The notes under the pieces were generated by a model. The model worked only from the letters and a program-made list of their open reading frames with translations. It ran no database searches and had not been told where the DNA came from. Positions 1-10,080 of a stretch of DNA of 64,000 bases are shown one piece after another. A program made the translations under genes and the position numbers. Every line of letters begins with the position of its first letter. Position 1 is the first letter of the stretch. Source of the DNA: Paenalicyclobacillus cellulosilyticus (GTDB lineage: Bacteria; Bacillota; Bacilli; Alicyclobacillales; Alicyclobacillaceae); NCBI RefSeq assembly GCF_014647315.1, contig NZ_BMOY01000005.1, positions 1-64,000 of the forward strand, read 5' to 3'.

Positions 1-1006
1 AGTAGACACGCACGGTGGCTTCGTCGTCAAATGTGGACGACGGATTTTACACCACTACTTGAGACTTTAACACCCGGACGGAGACGGGAAAAAGGATACG
101 TTCGGACTGTCGGTCAGCACGAACATCGGCAGTTCGGACCCTGTGCCGTATTGGTGCGTGGAGTTTGGCGGCCCGAACAACTGGGAGATTAAAAACGGCA
201 ACTTTGTCAAAGATGTTTTGACGCCGCAGTATGTCCAGGCATTGAATTTTGTCCGTAAGCTGTATACGGAAGGATTGATCAACCAAGATTTTGCCGTGAT
301 CCAGCGCCCTGACTGGGAAGGGAACTTCACGAGCGGCAAGGCGGGCGCCATTACAAACACCTCGAACACCGCGTTGACCTATTTGCAGCGGCTGCAGCAG
401 ACGAATCCGAAATGGCAAGAGGGCGTGGTCGGGGTTCTGCAAGGACCAAAAGGTTATCGTATTGCCTCAGGCCCTGGCTACAACGGCATCTTGCTCTTCC
501 CGAAGTCTTCGGTAAAGACGGTTCAACAGCTGAAGCAGATCCTCAGCTTCTTTGAGAAGTTATGCGACAAGCCCATGGCCAATCTGTTGGCATACGGCAT
601 CCAAGGAAAGCATTACACCATCAAAAATGGCGTGGTGATCCGCAATCCGAATGCGGATTACGACGATGAGGTCGGCTTCCCGTACCGGTGGCCGCTCTGC
701 GTGGTGGATCCGACGCACTTCGCCACGCCGGCAAAGTTGACGCCGATTGAACAACAGACGAATCAGGTTGTTGCGTTGAACAATAAGTATGCCGTCCAGG
801 ATCCGACGCTGACACTCGTCTCGCCGACTTACCAGACAAAGGGTGCGCAACTCAACCAAATCATCACAGACGCCGACACGCAATACATCATGGGTAAGAT
901 CACCATCGGCCAGTGGCGGCAAAAGATTGCGCAGTGGGAGGCCCAGGGCGGCGACCAGATTGCGAAGGAGTACGAGCAGGCCTGGAAGGCGCAGCACAAG
1001 AAATGA
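1..1006 (+). CDS. Extracellular sugar-binding protein, LplA/YtcQ-like (5' end missing, frame broken before base 71)
   Basis: C-terminal part of a solute-binding protein of a carbohydrate (CUT1-type) ABC importer. From base 71 one frame stays open to the TGA at 1004-1006 and begins with a DGDGKKDTFGLS segment, the calcium-loop-like stretch typical of large LplA/YtcQ lipoproteins, followed by a segment on re-assigned kinetics typical of the family (YVQALNFVRKLYTEGLI). Upstream of base 71 the homologous sequence appears scattered over three frames with a stop at 68-70, so the true start is outside the window. The permease genes usually precede such a gene and would lie to the left. Neighbouring uronate genes suggest an aldouronic or xylo-oligosaccharide ligand; that is inference. 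Confidence 0.75.
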
Positions 1007-1137
1007 GGGGCCAGCACACAGAAGATACGCTCGCACCACGGATGTGCACGATGCGGCAGGCTCCGGGTGGTTACGCCGCATCCAGGCCCCTCTGCGAATC
1101 ATGGTAGCACATACAGGAGGAAAGAGAACCATCGGCC

Positions 1138-1166
1138 GGCGGGCAACGGGTTACCCGTTGCCCGCC
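1138..1166. terminator. Perfect 13-bp stem-loop after the binding-protein gene
   Basis: Bases 1138-1150 and 1154-1166 are perfect reverse complements around a 3-base loop. It lies between the binding-protein stop and the next gene's ribosome site. No T-run follows, so it may stabilise mRNA or attenuate rather than terminate fully. Confidence 0.5.
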
Positions 1167-1200
1167 GTATTGCCATGGACCGCGACAGGAGGGACCTTTC

Positions 1201-2340
1201 GTGTTGAACGTCGCCATCATCGGCGCAGGTGCCATCTGCCCGAGCCATGTACAAGGGTATCTGGCGTTTCCTCAGCGCTGCCAGATCCGGGCGGTCGTCG
1301 ACATCTATCCAGAGAAGGCAGAAGCCGTTATCGCCAAGTTTGGCCTTGCGGCCCGGGCGCTCGCGGACTATCGCGCCATCCTCGACGATCCCGGCATCCA
1401 TCTCGTGTCCGTCTGCACGCCGCCCTCGACCCATGCGCAGATTGCCATCGACTGTCTGCGCGCCGGGAAGCACGTCCTCGTCGAGAAGCCGATGGCCGCT
1501 TCCCTCGCGGAGTGCGACGAGATGATCCGCGCCGCTGCGGAGAGCGGCAAGGTGCTCTCCGTCGTGGCTCAAAACCGGTTTCGCACACCGGTGATGAAGC
1601 TGAAACAGGTGTTGGAGGCCGGCCTCGCCGGGCGCATCGTGCACGCTCAGGTTGATTCCCACTGGTGGCGCGGCTACATGTACTACGACCTGTGGTGGCG
1701 CGGGACGTGGGAAAGCGAGGGTGGCGGCTGCACCTTGAACCACGCCGTCCACCACATCGACATGCTGCTGTGGATGTTGGGGTCGCCGAGCGAGGTGACG
1801 GCGGTGATGGCCAACGTCGCCCACGACAACGCGGAGGTCGAAGACCTCTCCATTGCGGTCCTGCGGTACCCGGACCGGTGCCTCGCCCAGATCACCAGCT
1901 CGGTGGTGCACCACGGCGAGGATCAGCAGGTCATCTTCCAGGGCGAGCGGGCCAGAGTGTCCATGCCGTGGAAGCTGTACGCCTCCAGGCCGCGCGAGAA
2001 CGGCTTCCCCATCCGCGACGAGGCGGCGGAGCAAGCCATGCAAGCGTTCTACGACCAACTGCCGGACGTGCGCTACGAAGGACACACCGGTCAGATTGAC
2101 GACGTGCTCACCGCCCTGGAGACGGGTCGTCCGGTGCTCATCGACGGTCACGCCGGGCGGCGGACGTTGGAGCTGATTGTTTCCATCTACAAGTCCGCCA
2201 CGCTGCGCGAGACGGTGTCGTTGCCGCTTTTGCCGGGCGATCCGTTCTATACCAAAGAAGGGTTATTGCAACGAGCGCCGAAATTCTTTGAAAAGAAGCG
2301 CACCGTCACCGGGTTCGCGGACAACGTCATCACGACGTGA
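1201..2340 (+). CDS. Gfo/Idh/MocA family NAD(P)-dependent oxidoreductase
   Basis: A 379-residue cytosolic dehydrogenase of the glucose-fructose oxidoreductase family. The N-terminal Rossmann motif GAGAIC (residues 8-13) binds the dinucleotide. The VEKPMA motif near residue 98 supplies the family's catalytic lysine, and LNHAVHHIDML near 180 gives the conserved catalytic histidine region. The GTG start at 1201 is chosen because AGGAGGG (1187-1193) sits 7 bases upstream. The gene is the first of a probable three-gene run with a second family member and a uronate isomerase, so a sugar or uronic acid derivative is the likely substrate. The exact reaction cannot be read from sequence. Confidence 0.85.
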   Translation: MLNVAIIGAGAICPSHVQGYLAFPQRCQIRAVVDIYPEKAEAVIAKFGLAARALADYRAILDDPGIHLVSVCTPPSTHAQIAIDCLRAGKHVLVEKPMAASLAECDEMIRAAAESGKVLSVVAQNRFRTPVMKLKQVLEAGLAGRIVHAQVDSHWWRGYMYYDLWWRGTWESEGGGCTLNHAVHHIDMLLWMLGSPSEVTAVMANVAHDNAEVEDLSIAVLRYPDRCLAQITSSVVHHGEDQQVIFQGERARVSMPWKLYASRPRENGFPIRDEAAEQAMQAFYDQLPDVRYEGHTGQIDDVLTALETGRPVLIDGHAGRRTLELIVSIYKSATLRETVSLPLLPGDPFYTKEGLLQRAPKFFEKKRTVTGFADNVITT

Positions 2341-2341
2341 A

Positions 2342-2413
2342 GCCGTCTGCGGACGTGGCATGGTCTGCGGCAGAGACGCTTCCTGTGGACGAGCCATCGT
2401 CTGCGGACGTGGC
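2342..2413. repeat. Four degenerate 18-bp tandem repeats between two dehydrogenase genes
   Basis: Units at 2342-2359, 2360-2377, 2378-2395 and 2396-2413 share the core GTCTGCGGACGTGGC; units 1 and 4 are nearly identical. The array starts immediately after the stop codon at 2340 and ends before the ribosome site of the next gene. An 18-base period keeps a reading frame, but no start or ribosome site supports translation. Confidence 0.65.
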
Positions 2414-2507
2414 GCGCGCCGGCTGGCGGGACTGCGCAGCCATTCGCATCCGGTCCCGTGGCCAAGGCGGGATCGGAGCCAATCCGACGAAGCGGAGGGA
2501 CGCGAGG

Positions 2508-3602
2508 GTGTCGAGACAAGACGGCATGAACTACGCACCGCAGGGCAAACCGGCCCCGGTGTGCGAGCCGGGCGAGTTTGTGTTCGCCGCCATCGGCCTC
2601 GACCACGGCCACATTTACGGGATGTGCAACGGCCTGCTCGAGGCGGGCGGGCAGCTCAAATGGGTGTACGATCCAGACCCCGCCAAGGTGGAGCGCTTCC
2701 TGGAACGGTATCCCGGCGTGCGCGCGGCCCGCTCGGAACAGGAGGTGCTGCAGGACAAAGAGGTGCATCTGGTGGCTTCGGCGTGCGTCCCGGTGGACCG
2801 GGAACCGCTCGGCGTCCGGGTGATGCGCCACGGCAAGGACTACTTCACCGACAAGCCGCCGCTGACCACCTTGGCGCAATTGGAGGAAGCGAAACGGGTG
2901 GTGGCGGAGACCGGCCGCAAGTACGCCGTCTACTACAGCGAGCGGCTGCATGTGGAAAGCGCGGTCCACGCCGGTGACCTCATTGCGGACGGGGCCATCG
3001 GCGAGGTGGTGCAGGTGATGGGGATGGGTCCGCACCGCATGAGCCCGCAGAGCCGCCCGGCCTGGTTTTTCGATCCCGCCAAGTTCGGCGGCATCCTCTG
3101 CGACATCGGCAGCCACCAGGTGGAGCAGATCCTCTACTACGCCGGGGCCAAGGACGCCAAGGTGCTCGCCAGCCGCGTCGGCAACTACGCCCACCCGGAG
3201 TACCCGGACTTCCAGGACTTCGGCGACGCCAGCATCCTCTGCGACAACGGGGTCTCCGGCTACTTCCGCGTCGACTGGTTCACGCCGGACGGCCTCGGGA
3301 CGTGGGGCGACGGCCGCACCTTCATCCTCGGCACGAAAGGATACATCGAACTGCGTAAATACATCGATGTCGCGCGGGATCCGGAGGGCGACAAGGTCTA
3401 CCTGGTCAACGGCGAGGGAGAGTTTCTCATCGACGTGCGCGGCAAGGTCGGCTATCCGTACTTCGGGCGTCTCATCCGGGACGTCCTGGAGCGTACGGAG
3501 ACGGCGATGACCCAGGAACACGCATTCAAGGCGGCGGAGGTGTGCCTGCGGGCGCAGGCCGAGGCCGTCCGCATCGAGACCCGGGGAGGGAAGGCACGGT
3601 GA
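2508..3602 (+). CDS. Second Gfo/Idh/MocA family oxidoreductase
   Basis: A 364-residue member of the same dehydrogenase family as the preceding gene but clearly divergent from it. The usual EKP motif appears as TDKPPLT, keeping the lysine. FGGILCDIGSHQVEQILYY provides the C-terminal helix with the conserved His. A GTG start at 2508 with GGAGGG at 2494-2499 is preferred; the frame is open further upstream across the tandem repeats, but that part is low in family resemblance. ATG at 2526 is an alternative. Its stop overlaps the start of the uronate isomerase gene in a GTGA junction, so the two are translationally coupled and probably act in one pathway. Confidence 0.82.
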   Translation: MSRQDGMNYAPQGKPAPVCEPGEFVFAAIGLDHGHIYGMCNGLLEAGGQLKWVYDPDPAKVERFLERYPGVRAARSEQEVLQDKEVHLVASACVPVDREPLGVRVMRHGKDYFTDKPPLTTLAQLEEAKRVVAETGRKYAVYYSERLHVESAVHAGDLIADGAIGEVVQVMGMGPHRMSPQSRPAWFFDPAKFGGILCDIGSHQVEQILYYAGAKDAKVLASRVGNYAHPEYPDFQDFGDASILCDNGVSGYFRVDWFTPDGLGTWGDGRTFILGTKGYIELRKYIDVARDPEGDKVYLVNGEGEFLIDVRGKVGYPYFGRLIRDVLERTETAMTQEHAFKAAEVCLRAQAEAVRIETRGGKAR

Positions 3603-4861
3603 CCCAGGCGGGGACACAAGAAGCATTGGCGCAAGAAGCTTTGGCGCAGCGGGTGCGGCGCATTGTCGATGCGACACCGGTCGTGGACATGCATACCCAT
3701 CTCTATGCCCCGGCGCTCAAGGAACTGCTTTTGTGCGGGGCGGACGAATTGATGTGCTTCCACTACCTCATCTCCGAGAGTTTTCGCGTGCACCGCTTGC
3801 CGTACGACGTGTTTTGGGGGATGTCCAAGCGGGAGCAGGCGGAGGTCGTCTGGCGCGCGCTGTTTGAGCAATCCACCCCGCTCAGCGAGGCGGCTTCCGG
3901 GGTGATTGAGATCGCGCAGGCGTTCGGGATGCAGCCCGGCCGTTTCACCCTCCATGACCTGCGCGCGGTGCTGTCCGACACCCCGACGGCCGCTTACATC
4001 GACAAGGTATTCCAACTGGCGGGCGTGGACCTGGTGGTGATGACGAACGACCCGTTCGATCGCGCCGAGCGGGCCTACTGGGCGCAGGGCGTCGAGATCG
4101 ATCCGAAATTCCGCGCCTCGCTGCGCCTGGATACGTTGGTGAATCAGTTCGCGGATGCGTGCCAGGACCTGCAGGCGCAGGGCTTCGACGTGGCGCCGGA
4201 TTTGTCCGGGCGGACGTTCGCGGAGCTTGAACGGTGGCTCGAATCGTGGGTGGAGCGGACGCAGCCGGTGTACGTCGCGTTCTCGGCAGCAGACGACCTG
4301 GTCTACCCGGACGATGGGGTGCGCGGGCAACTGCTGGACAAGGTGCTGCTCCCGGTATGCCGGCGGCACAAGCTGCCGCTCTCGCTCATGATTGGCGCCA
4401 GGCGGCGCGTGAATCCGGACTTGCGCCTGGCGGGCGACAGCGTGACGCAGGCCTCGTTGCGCCCGGTGGAGCGGCTGTGCGCGGACAACCCGGACAACAA
4501 GTTCCTCATCACCATGCTCGCCAGGGAAAACCAGCATGAGCTGGTCGTGACGGCGCGCAAGTTCCACAACCTGATGCCGTTCGGCTGCTGGTGGTTTGTG
4601 AACACCGACACCTTGGTGGAAGAGATCACACGGCTGCGCCTGGAGTTGTTGGGACCCACCTTTATCCCGCAGCACTCGGACGCCCGCGTGCTCGAGCACC
4701 TCATCTACAAGTGGCAGCGGGCGCGCGACGTGGTGGCGCGGGTCCTCACCGACAAGTACGGCGCGCTCGTCCGGCGCGGCTGGGCCGTGGAGGACGCCGA
4801 CATCGAGCGGGACGTGCGGCGTTTGTTCCGGGATAACTTTTGGGACTTCGTGCAGGCGTGA
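3599..4861 (+). CDS. uxaC: Uronate isomerase-like protein (amidohydrolase superfamily)
   Basis: A 420-residue protein of the glucuronate isomerase family, which interconverts D-glucuronate and D-fructuronate in the cytosol. The N-terminal metal-binding motif DMHTH has His32 and His34, and the C-terminal half has the family blocks NLMPFGCWWF and FIPQHSDARVLEHLIYKW. It resembles the divergent, shorter branch seen in some environmental bacteria rather than the enterobacterial enzyme, so the natural substrate may differ. The GTG start at 3599 overlaps the previous stop by four bases and is preceded by GGGAGGGAAGG. It converges with the alpha-glucuronidase gene, whose product would supply (4-O-methyl)glucuronate. 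Confidence 0.82.
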   Translation: MTQAGTQEALAQEALAQRVRRIVDATPVVDMHTHLYAPALKELLLCGADELMCFHYLISESFRVHRLPYDVFWGMSKREQAEVVWRALFEQSTPLSEAASGVIEIAQAFGMQPGRFTLHDLRAVLSDTPTAAYIDKVFQLAGVDLVVMTNDPFDRAERAYWAQGVEIDPKFRASLRLDTLVNQFADACQDLQAQGFDVAPDLSGRTFAELERWLESWVERTQPVYVAFSAADDLVYPDDGVRGQLLDKVLLPVCRRHKLPLSLMIGARRRVNPDLRLAGDSVTQASLRPVERLCADNPDNKFLITMLARENQHELVVTARKFHNLMPFGCWWFVNTDTLVEEITRLRLELLGPTFIPQHSDARVLEHLIYKWQRARDVVARVLTDKYGALVRRGWAVEDADIERDVRRLFRDNFWDFVQA

Positions 4862-4878
4862 TCCACGCCGCCCACGCC

Positions 4879-4923
4879 AACGGGCCTCCCCGCTCGCTTG
4901 CCGCGAGGGGGAGGCCCGTTCTG
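4879..4923. terminator. Bidirectional terminator between uxaC and aguA
   Basis: A perfect 13-bp stem (4879-4891 with 4908-4920) with a 16-base loop, ending in TTCT on the plus strand and with AA at its base, giving U on the minus strand. It lies between two converging genes. Confidence 0.75.
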
Positions 4924-5014
4924 TGTGCGCTGCGGTGGCCAGCCGGGCCTGCACGGCCGGGGTCTCGCCGGTCAGGGGAGCGAGACGGGCTGGATGGGGC
5001 GCAACCCTGCGGGC

Positions 5015-7156
5015 TTACGGGTGAATGAGCCGCCCGTGTTCGTCCGGGATGCCGGATTTCCGGTAGAAATACGTGTTGATGACGTCTCGCCACTCTTTGG
5101 CGTGTTCCGCTTGTTCCGTGAGCCGCTCCAGGACGACATGGTACCGCACGTCGTCGATCCGCCGGGCGAGGGATTCCCACCGCTGTTTGAGCCACTCGGC
5201 ACGCTCGGCGCCTTCGAAATGGCTGTCGTAGATGTGTTGGATGACCGTCTTGCCGGAGTGGAGGCGATGGGTGTACGGCACGTGATGGAAGAACAACAGC
5301 AGCTCGTCCGGACACGTCGCCAGCGACTCGTACACATCGCAGTGGGGCGGATGGTACTGGCCGGTGTAGCCGGTGCCCGTCCTGCGTGTGCGATCGACGC
5401 CGACGCCCTGGTGGTCGGCGTAGTGGTACGTCCCCCACTTGGAGTACTCATAGCCGTCCGGGTTGGGCCCGTAGTGGTGGCCCGGGTTGACCATCCACCC
5501 CACGCCCAAGGGCGCCGTGTAACTCTCGTAGATGGACCATGAAGCCATCAGCATCTCGGTGATGGTCGTCACGACGAGCGGATCGTCCCCGAAGGTCAGC
5601 CGCACCCATTCCTCGGCGATGGCTGCAGCCGATAGCTCCGGATTCCAGGCCAACCGCCCGAAGCCGTACAGGTTGGCCTGGGCCAGGACATGCCCCGTCC
5701 AGAACACGTCGTCGCCGACGTTGCTCACCCCGGCGACGCCGCCCTGCGGCCGCCGGAAGAGCTCGCCGGAGGCGATGCGGGCCACCGTCGATCCGGGACC
5801 TCGTGCGTACGTGTCAAACGCCACGACCTCCTGCCACTGCGGGACGAGGTAACACAGGTGGCGCTGCTGGCCCGTGTACTCCTGCGTGATCTGCAGTTCC
5901 AGCATTTGGTTGGTGCGGGTGAGACCGCCGAACAGGGGCGACACCGGTTCCCGGACTTGAAAGTCCATCGGCCCGTTCTTAATCTGGAGGATGACGTTGT
6001 CGCGGAACATGCCGTCGAGCGGCACAAAGTGGTCGTACGCCGCCCGGGCGCGGTCCGTCTTGCGATCCCGCCAGTCCTGCAGGCAGTTGTAGACGAAGCA
6101 GCGCCAGATGACGATGCCGCCGAACGGCGCGAGCGCATCCGCCAGCATGTTGGCGCCCTGGGCGTGATCGCGCCCGTAGGTGAACGGCCCGGGCCGGAAC
6201 TCGGAGTCGGCCTTGACGAGAAAGCCGCCGAAGTCGGGGATGTACTGGTAGATGGTGCGAGCGGTCTCCCGCCACCACCGGGCGACGTCCGGATGGAGCG
6301 GGTCGGCGGTCGGCAGGCCGCCCACCTCGATGGGACTGGCGAAGTTCACGGACAGGAACACGCGGATGCCGTACGCGCGGAACACGTCCGCGATCCGAGC
6401 CAGGTCGGGCAGGTATTCTTCCGTGATGAACCGCGTTTCCGTGGCGTGGACGTTGACGTTGTTCAGCGCCACCGCGTTGATGCCGACGGAGGCGAGCAGC
6501 CGCGCGTACGCGCGGATACGCGGGTTGTCGGCGAGGACGCGCCCCTCGCGGAAGAAGATGGAACGGCCCGCGTAGCCGCGCTCCACCGATCCGTCGGCGT
6601 TGTCCCAGTGGTTGAGCATGCGCAGGGGGTTGACCGGATGTTCGCACGCGGCCAAACCAGAAAGCGGCGTCCCCAGCGTCAGCCCGCGCAACAGGTGAAA
6701 GACCCCGTACAGCACGCCGGCCTCATCGCCGCCGACGACGAAGATGGCGGGTGCTGCGCCTTGGGGAGATCGGTCATCCGGCGTCTCCATCACATGGAGG
6801 AGAAATCCTTCCCGCCCAAGTTCAGCCAGGCGTGCCGCCGGGAGCAGCGTCGCCCACGGGGCGCGCAAGGCGGCCGCGCGCGTGGCGACAATGACACCGG
6901 CTGCCCGCCAGTCCGCGGCTTCTGTGACCGTCCTCCCCGTGAGGGAAGATAGCCCCTGCCGCAGTTCCGCACGGGCGGTCGCGAGCAGCGGGTGCAGCGG
7001 GCCGGCGACGTGGACAGCAGTCAGCCGCGCGAACAGGCGCGTGAGATCGCCGCGGCTTGGCGGGATGAACCGCAACCAGCATGGATCGGCGGCCGCTTGA
7101 CGCGCAGCGTCGTCGGCCGGGGTACGTGACGGATGCAGACCGGGTGTCTCGGACAT
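5015..7156 (-). CDS. aguA: Alpha-glucuronidase, GH67
   Basis: A 713-residue intracellular enzyme that removes (4-O-methyl)-D-glucuronic acid from the non-reducing end of xylo-oligosaccharides. There is no signal peptide. The GH67 core is plain: [13 protein letters not shown] carries Glu319, [12 protein letters not shown] carries Asp398, and [10 protein letters not shown] carries Glu426. Relative to the Geobacillus stearothermophilus enzyme (Glu285, Asp364, Glu392, recalled from the literature) all three are offset by 34, which supports intact catalysis. It is the last gene of the minus-strand operon, 21 bases after the SDR stop. AGGAGGT lies just upstream, about 12 bases from the chosen ATG. 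Uptake of the substrate by an ABC importer is implied by the cytosolic location. Confidence 0.95.
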   Translation of the reverse strand: MSETPGLHPSRTPADDAARQAAADPCWLRFIPPSRGDLTRLFARLTAVHVAGPLHPLLATARAELRQGLSSLTGRTVTEAADWRAAGVIVATRAAALRAPWATLLPAARLAELGREGFLLHVMETPDDRSPQGAAPAIFVVGGDEAGVLYGVFHLLRGLTLGTPLSGLAACEHPVNPLRMLNHWDNADGSVERGYAGRSIFFREGRVLADNPRIRAYARLLASVGINAVALNNVNVHATETRFITEEYLPDLARIADVFRAYGIRVFLSVNFASPIEVGGLPTADPLHPDVARWWRETARTIYQYIPDFGGFLVKADSEFRPGPFTYGRDHAQGANMLADALAPFGGIVIWRCFVYNCLQDWRDRKTDRARAAYDHFVPLDGMFRDNVILQIKNGPMDFQVREPVSPLFGGLTRTNQMLELQITQEYTGQQRHLCYLVPQWQEVVAFDTYARGPGSTVARIASGELFRRPQGGVAGVSNVGDDVFWTGHVLAQANLYGFGRLAWNPELSAAAIAEEWVRLTFGDDPLVVTTITEMLMASWSIYESYTAPLGVGWMVNPGHHYGPNPDGYEYSKWGTYHYADHQGVGVDRTRRTGTGYTGQYHPPHCDVYESLATCPDELLLFFHHVPYTHRLHSGKTVIQHIYDSHFEGAERAEWLKQRWESLARRIDDVRYHVVLERLTEQAEHAKEWRDVINTYFYRKSGIPDEHGRLIHP

Positions 7157-7177
7157 GGCATGGCCGACCTCCTGCAG

Positions 7178-7945
7178 TTAAATGTACCCGTTGGCGAGCC
7201 AGCCGCCGTCCACGACCAGCGTCGTCCCGGTCACATACCGGCTGTCCTCGCTGGCGAGAAACAAGGCGGGGCCGACCAAGTCTTCCGGCTTGCCGAGCCG
7301 GCCAAGCGGGATGCGCGCCTCCAGCTTCTCCGGCTGGTGGACGCCGCGCTTGACGTACTGATCGAAGATTTCGGTCCAAATGAACCCAGGCGTGATGTTG
7401 TTGACGCGGATGCCGTGCCGGGCCCATTCCACCGCCAGGTTTTGCGTCAACTGCATCACGCCGCCCTTGCTGGCCGCGTACGCCGCCCGGCGCGGGATGG
7501 CGGCGTGGGCGGTAATGGAGGTGATGTTGATGATGCTGCCGCCGCGGCCTTGCTGAATCATCCGGGCGCCGGCGTGCTTGCAGAAGTAGAACGTGCCGTA
7601 CAGGTTGATCCGGAGGCAGCGGTCCCAATCGTCGTCCGTCAATTGGTGGCTGTCGGCCGCGATCGAGACACCCGCGCAGTTGACCAGGATGTCGATCCCG
7701 CCGAAATGCTGTACCACCTTTGCGATGGCCGCGATGGCGTCGTCCTCACGGCTGACGTCGCCGACGATGGGCAGGACTTCGGCGCCGGTCTCCTCCTGGA
7801 TGCGGCGCGCGCGGGCCAAGAGTTCCGCCTCCGTCCGCGCCAGGACGGCGACGCGGGCCCCCTCCGCCGCAAACCCGCGGGCGATGGCGGCGCCGATGCC
7901 GCGGCCGCCGCCGGTGACGAGGGCGATTTTACCTTGAAGGCGCAT
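7178..7945 (-). CDS. SDR family oxidoreductase
   Basis: A 255-residue classical short-chain dehydrogenase. The cofactor motif TGGGRGIG is at residues 11-18, NCAG at 89-92, and the catalytic Ser143, Tyr156 and Lys160 are present (YAASK). The C-terminal [12 protein letters not shown] block completes the family pattern. The ATG at 7945 follows AAGGAG and overlaps the 3' end of the upstream dehydratase gene by 17 bases, so translation is coupled. The setting suggests a uronate or aldonate substrate, for example a fructuronate reductase role that would replace UxuB, but several SDR functions are possible. Confidence 0.85.
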   Translation of the reverse strand: MRLQGKIALVTGGGRGIGAAIARGFAAEGARVAVLARTEAELLARARRIQEETGAEVLPIVGDVSREDDAIAAIAKVVQHFGGIDILVNCAGVSIAADSHQLTDDDWDRCLRINLYGTFYFCKHAGARMIQQGRGGSIINITSITAHAAIPRRAAYAASKGGVMQLTQNLAVEWARHGIRVNNITPGFIWTEIFDQYVKRGVHQPEKLEARIPLGRLGKPEDLVGPALFLASEDSRYVTGTTLVVDGGWLANGYI

Positions 7946-9281
7946 GGACTTCGTCTCCTTCCGCTTCGGGGTTCGGGCGTTCCGCCTGCACAGGCGCGGA
8001 CGGGCCGGATGGTGCGGATGCTGCGGCGCGGCTTGACGCAGCTTCGGCCGCCGCACCCGAGGCGGCCACGTCAGGGTCGGCCCAGTCTTGGTTCGGTACC
8101 AGGGCGAACCAGTGCGGTCGGGCGGGATCGCGGTCGTACGGATAGCCGCCGTCCCGCAAATATGCTTCGTGGTAGACGGCCACCTTGTCCCGGTCGAGCT
8201 TCACGCCCAAACCGGGGCCCTCCGGCACGCGGATGGCGCCACCTTCGTACTTCATCTTGCCGCCGGCGATGATGTCGTCCCGCAGGTGGTGGTAGTGGGC
8301 GTCCGCCGCGAACGTGAGGTTCGGCAGTACGGCGCCGAGATGGAGCATGGTCGCCAGTTGAATGCCGAGTTCGCCGGACGAGTGCACCGCCACGCCGAGC
8401 TGGAACGTTTCGCAGACGCCGGCCGCTTTGACGCACGGCCGGATGCCGCCCCAGAACGTGGTGTCGAGCAGGATGACGTCCACGGCCGGGTTGAGGACAT
8501 TGGCGGCCAACTGTTCAAAGTTGACGACCACGGTATTGGTGGCGATGGGGATGGGCAAGAGGCTGCGCAGGCGGCGCAGGCCGTTCATCCCCCACACAGG
8601 ATCCTCGAAGTAGTCGTTGTTGAGGCCGAGGATGGCGCGGCCGAAGTGAAGCGCTTCCTCGACGGAGAGGACGCCGTTCGGGTCGTAGCGCAGCCGGTCT
8701 GTCGGAAACTCGGCTGCCAGCGCCTGGTAGCATTCCAGCTCGTATTTCGGCGGAAAGACTCCGCCTTTGAGCTTGTGGGTGGTGAAACCGCACTCCGCTT
8801 TCAGTGCACGGGTATAGGCGATGAGCTGATCCACGGTGCGGATCTCATCCGCCCCCGCGTTGTCGGGCAATCGGAAAAACAGGTAGCTGGCAAAGGGCAC
8901 GCGGTCGCGCAACTTCCCGCCGAGCAGTTGGTAGACCGGCACGTTCAAGTACTGGCCGATGATGTCCAGGCACGCGAATTCGAGGGCGGCATGGATCTGC
9001 GTCCGGTTGTTGTACAGGCTCGCGGTCGGATTGCAGATCTTGAAGCGCATCGCCTCGAGTTGGAACGGATCGTGGCCGAGGAGATACGACTTGAGCGCGG
9101 TGACGGCCGCTTCCGCGCTCTCCCCGCCGCCCCCCAACTCGCCGAGGCCGACGAGTCCTTCGTCCGTCTCGACCTCGACAATCGTGCGGATGAACCGGCC
9201 CCAGTGCGCGCCGTTGCTGTGACGGAGTTGACCGTACAAAGGCACGGCGACGGTGGTGGCGCGTATATCGGTGATGCGCAT
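7929..9281 (-). CDS. Enolase-superfamily acid-sugar dehydratase, glucarate dehydratase-like
   Basis: A 450-residue enzyme of the mandelate racemase/glucarate dehydratase branch, expected to dehydrate an acid sugar in the cytosol with Mg2+. The HKLKGG motif gives Lys170 and Lys172 (the KxK base), metal ligands are Asp200 (RYDPNG), Glu226 (FEDPVWG) and Asp273 or the preceding ATN block, and the opposing base is His300 (AVHSSGELG). The C-terminal [10 protein letters not shown] block matches glucarate dehydratases. The last ~25 residues are alanine-rich. The start at 9281 has GGAGGG upstream; the open frame extends further without support. In this locus glucarate, mannonate or a methylated uronate derivative are all possible substrates. 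Confidence 0.82.
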   Translation of the reverse strand: MRITDIRATTVAVPLYGQLRHSNGAHWGRFIRTIVEVETDEGLVGLGELGGGGESAEAAVTALKSYLLGHDPFQLEAMRFKICNPTASLYNNRTQIHAALEFACLDIIGQYLNVPVYQLLGGKLRDRVPFASYLFFRLPDNAGADEIRTVDQLIAYTRALKAECGFTTHKLKGGVFPPKYELECYQALAAEFPTDRLRYDPNGVLSVEEALHFGRAILGLNNDYFEDPVWGMNGLRRLRSLLPIPIATNTVVVNFEQLAANVLNPAVDVILLDTTFWGGIRPCVKAAGVCETFQLGVAVHSSGELGIQLATMLHLGAVLPNLTFAADAHYHHLRDDIIAGGKMKYEGGAIRVPEGPGLGVKLDRDKVAVYHEAYLRDGGYPYDRDPARPHWFALVPNQDWADPDVAASGAAAEAASSRAAASAPSGPSAPVQAERPNPEAEGDEVHAPSR

Positions 9282-9328
9282 CGGACAACCCTCCAGTGGT
9301 CGATGTCCCCCGCCCGTCCGCAAGGGAT

Positions 9329-10006
9329 CTAAGGCAGGAAATAATCCGGAAACTGCCGTTTCAAAAGCGGGAGCTCTGCGCCCAATTTGCCGAGATGCTC
9401 ACGCAAGACCTGCTCGGTACGCGCTTCGTCCCCCGAGATGACGGCAGCAAAAATGCGGTGGTGGTCGTCGAGCACCGGTTGGCTTTTCCCGAGCGCCTTC
9501 AGGGTGAGGTAGCGCACGCGGTTCAGGTGGCTGCGCATCTCGGCGATGATCTGAATGAGGGTCTGGTTTTCGGCGAACTGAAGAAACTGGTTGTGAAAGT
9601 CCTCATCCAGTCGCAGGAACAACGCCTCGTCCCCGGCTTCCACCGCAGCCGCCTGACGGCGCAAAATCTCCGCAATCTCGCTCTCGACCATCTGGCAGAC
9701 CGGATGGTTTCGGTCCCATCGGCGGGCGACGAGGCGGAAGGCGCTCACCTCCAGGCTCTCGCGGACAAACCGGGTCTCTTCCACCTTGGTCTCCGAGATT
9801 TTCGCCACGCGCAGGCCGCGCTGCGGCAGGACTTCCACCAGCCCTTCCCGGTGCAACAGCTTGATGGCCTCCCGCACCGGAGTCCGGCTCATCTGCAGGC
9901 GCTCCGCCAGTTCCGGTTCGTAGATCATCTGCCCTGGCAGCAATTGCAGGGAAATGATCAACTCCCGGATGAAGTCGTACGCTTTTTCTGCTAAACTCAT
10001 GACCAT
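9329..10006 (-). CDS. GntR family regulator with FCD domain
   Basis: A 225-residue transcription factor. Residues about 5-70 form the GntR winged helix ([18 protein letters not shown] is the recognition region) and residues about 80-215 form an all-helical FCD effector domain with the metal- or ligand-binding histidines, as in UxuR, ExuR and LldR. It lies inside the operon it probably controls. The start is uncertain between ATG 10006 and ATG 10000: GGGGAG is 4 bases from the first and 10 from the second; a GTG at 10048 lacks a ribosome site. A likely target is the palindrome overlapping the operon promoter at 11118-11129. Effector is probably a uronate pathway intermediate. Confidence 0.88.
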   Translation of the reverse strand: MVMSLAEKAYDFIRELIISLQLLPGQMIYEPELAERLQMSRTPVREAIKLLHREGLVEVLPQRGLRVAKISETKVEETRFVRESLEVSAFRLVARRWDRNHPVCQMVESEIAEILRRQAAAVEAGDEALFLRLDEDFHNQFLQFAENQTLIQIIAEMRSHLNRVRYLTLKALGKSQPVLDDHHRIFAAVISGDEARTEQVLREHLGKLGAELPLLKRQFPDYFLP

Positions 10007-10080
10007 CGCGCTCCCCGTCGCTCTACTTACACGTGCCGTTCCATCCACCGCGCGAGGCGATTGGAGTCATGCGTTCCATT

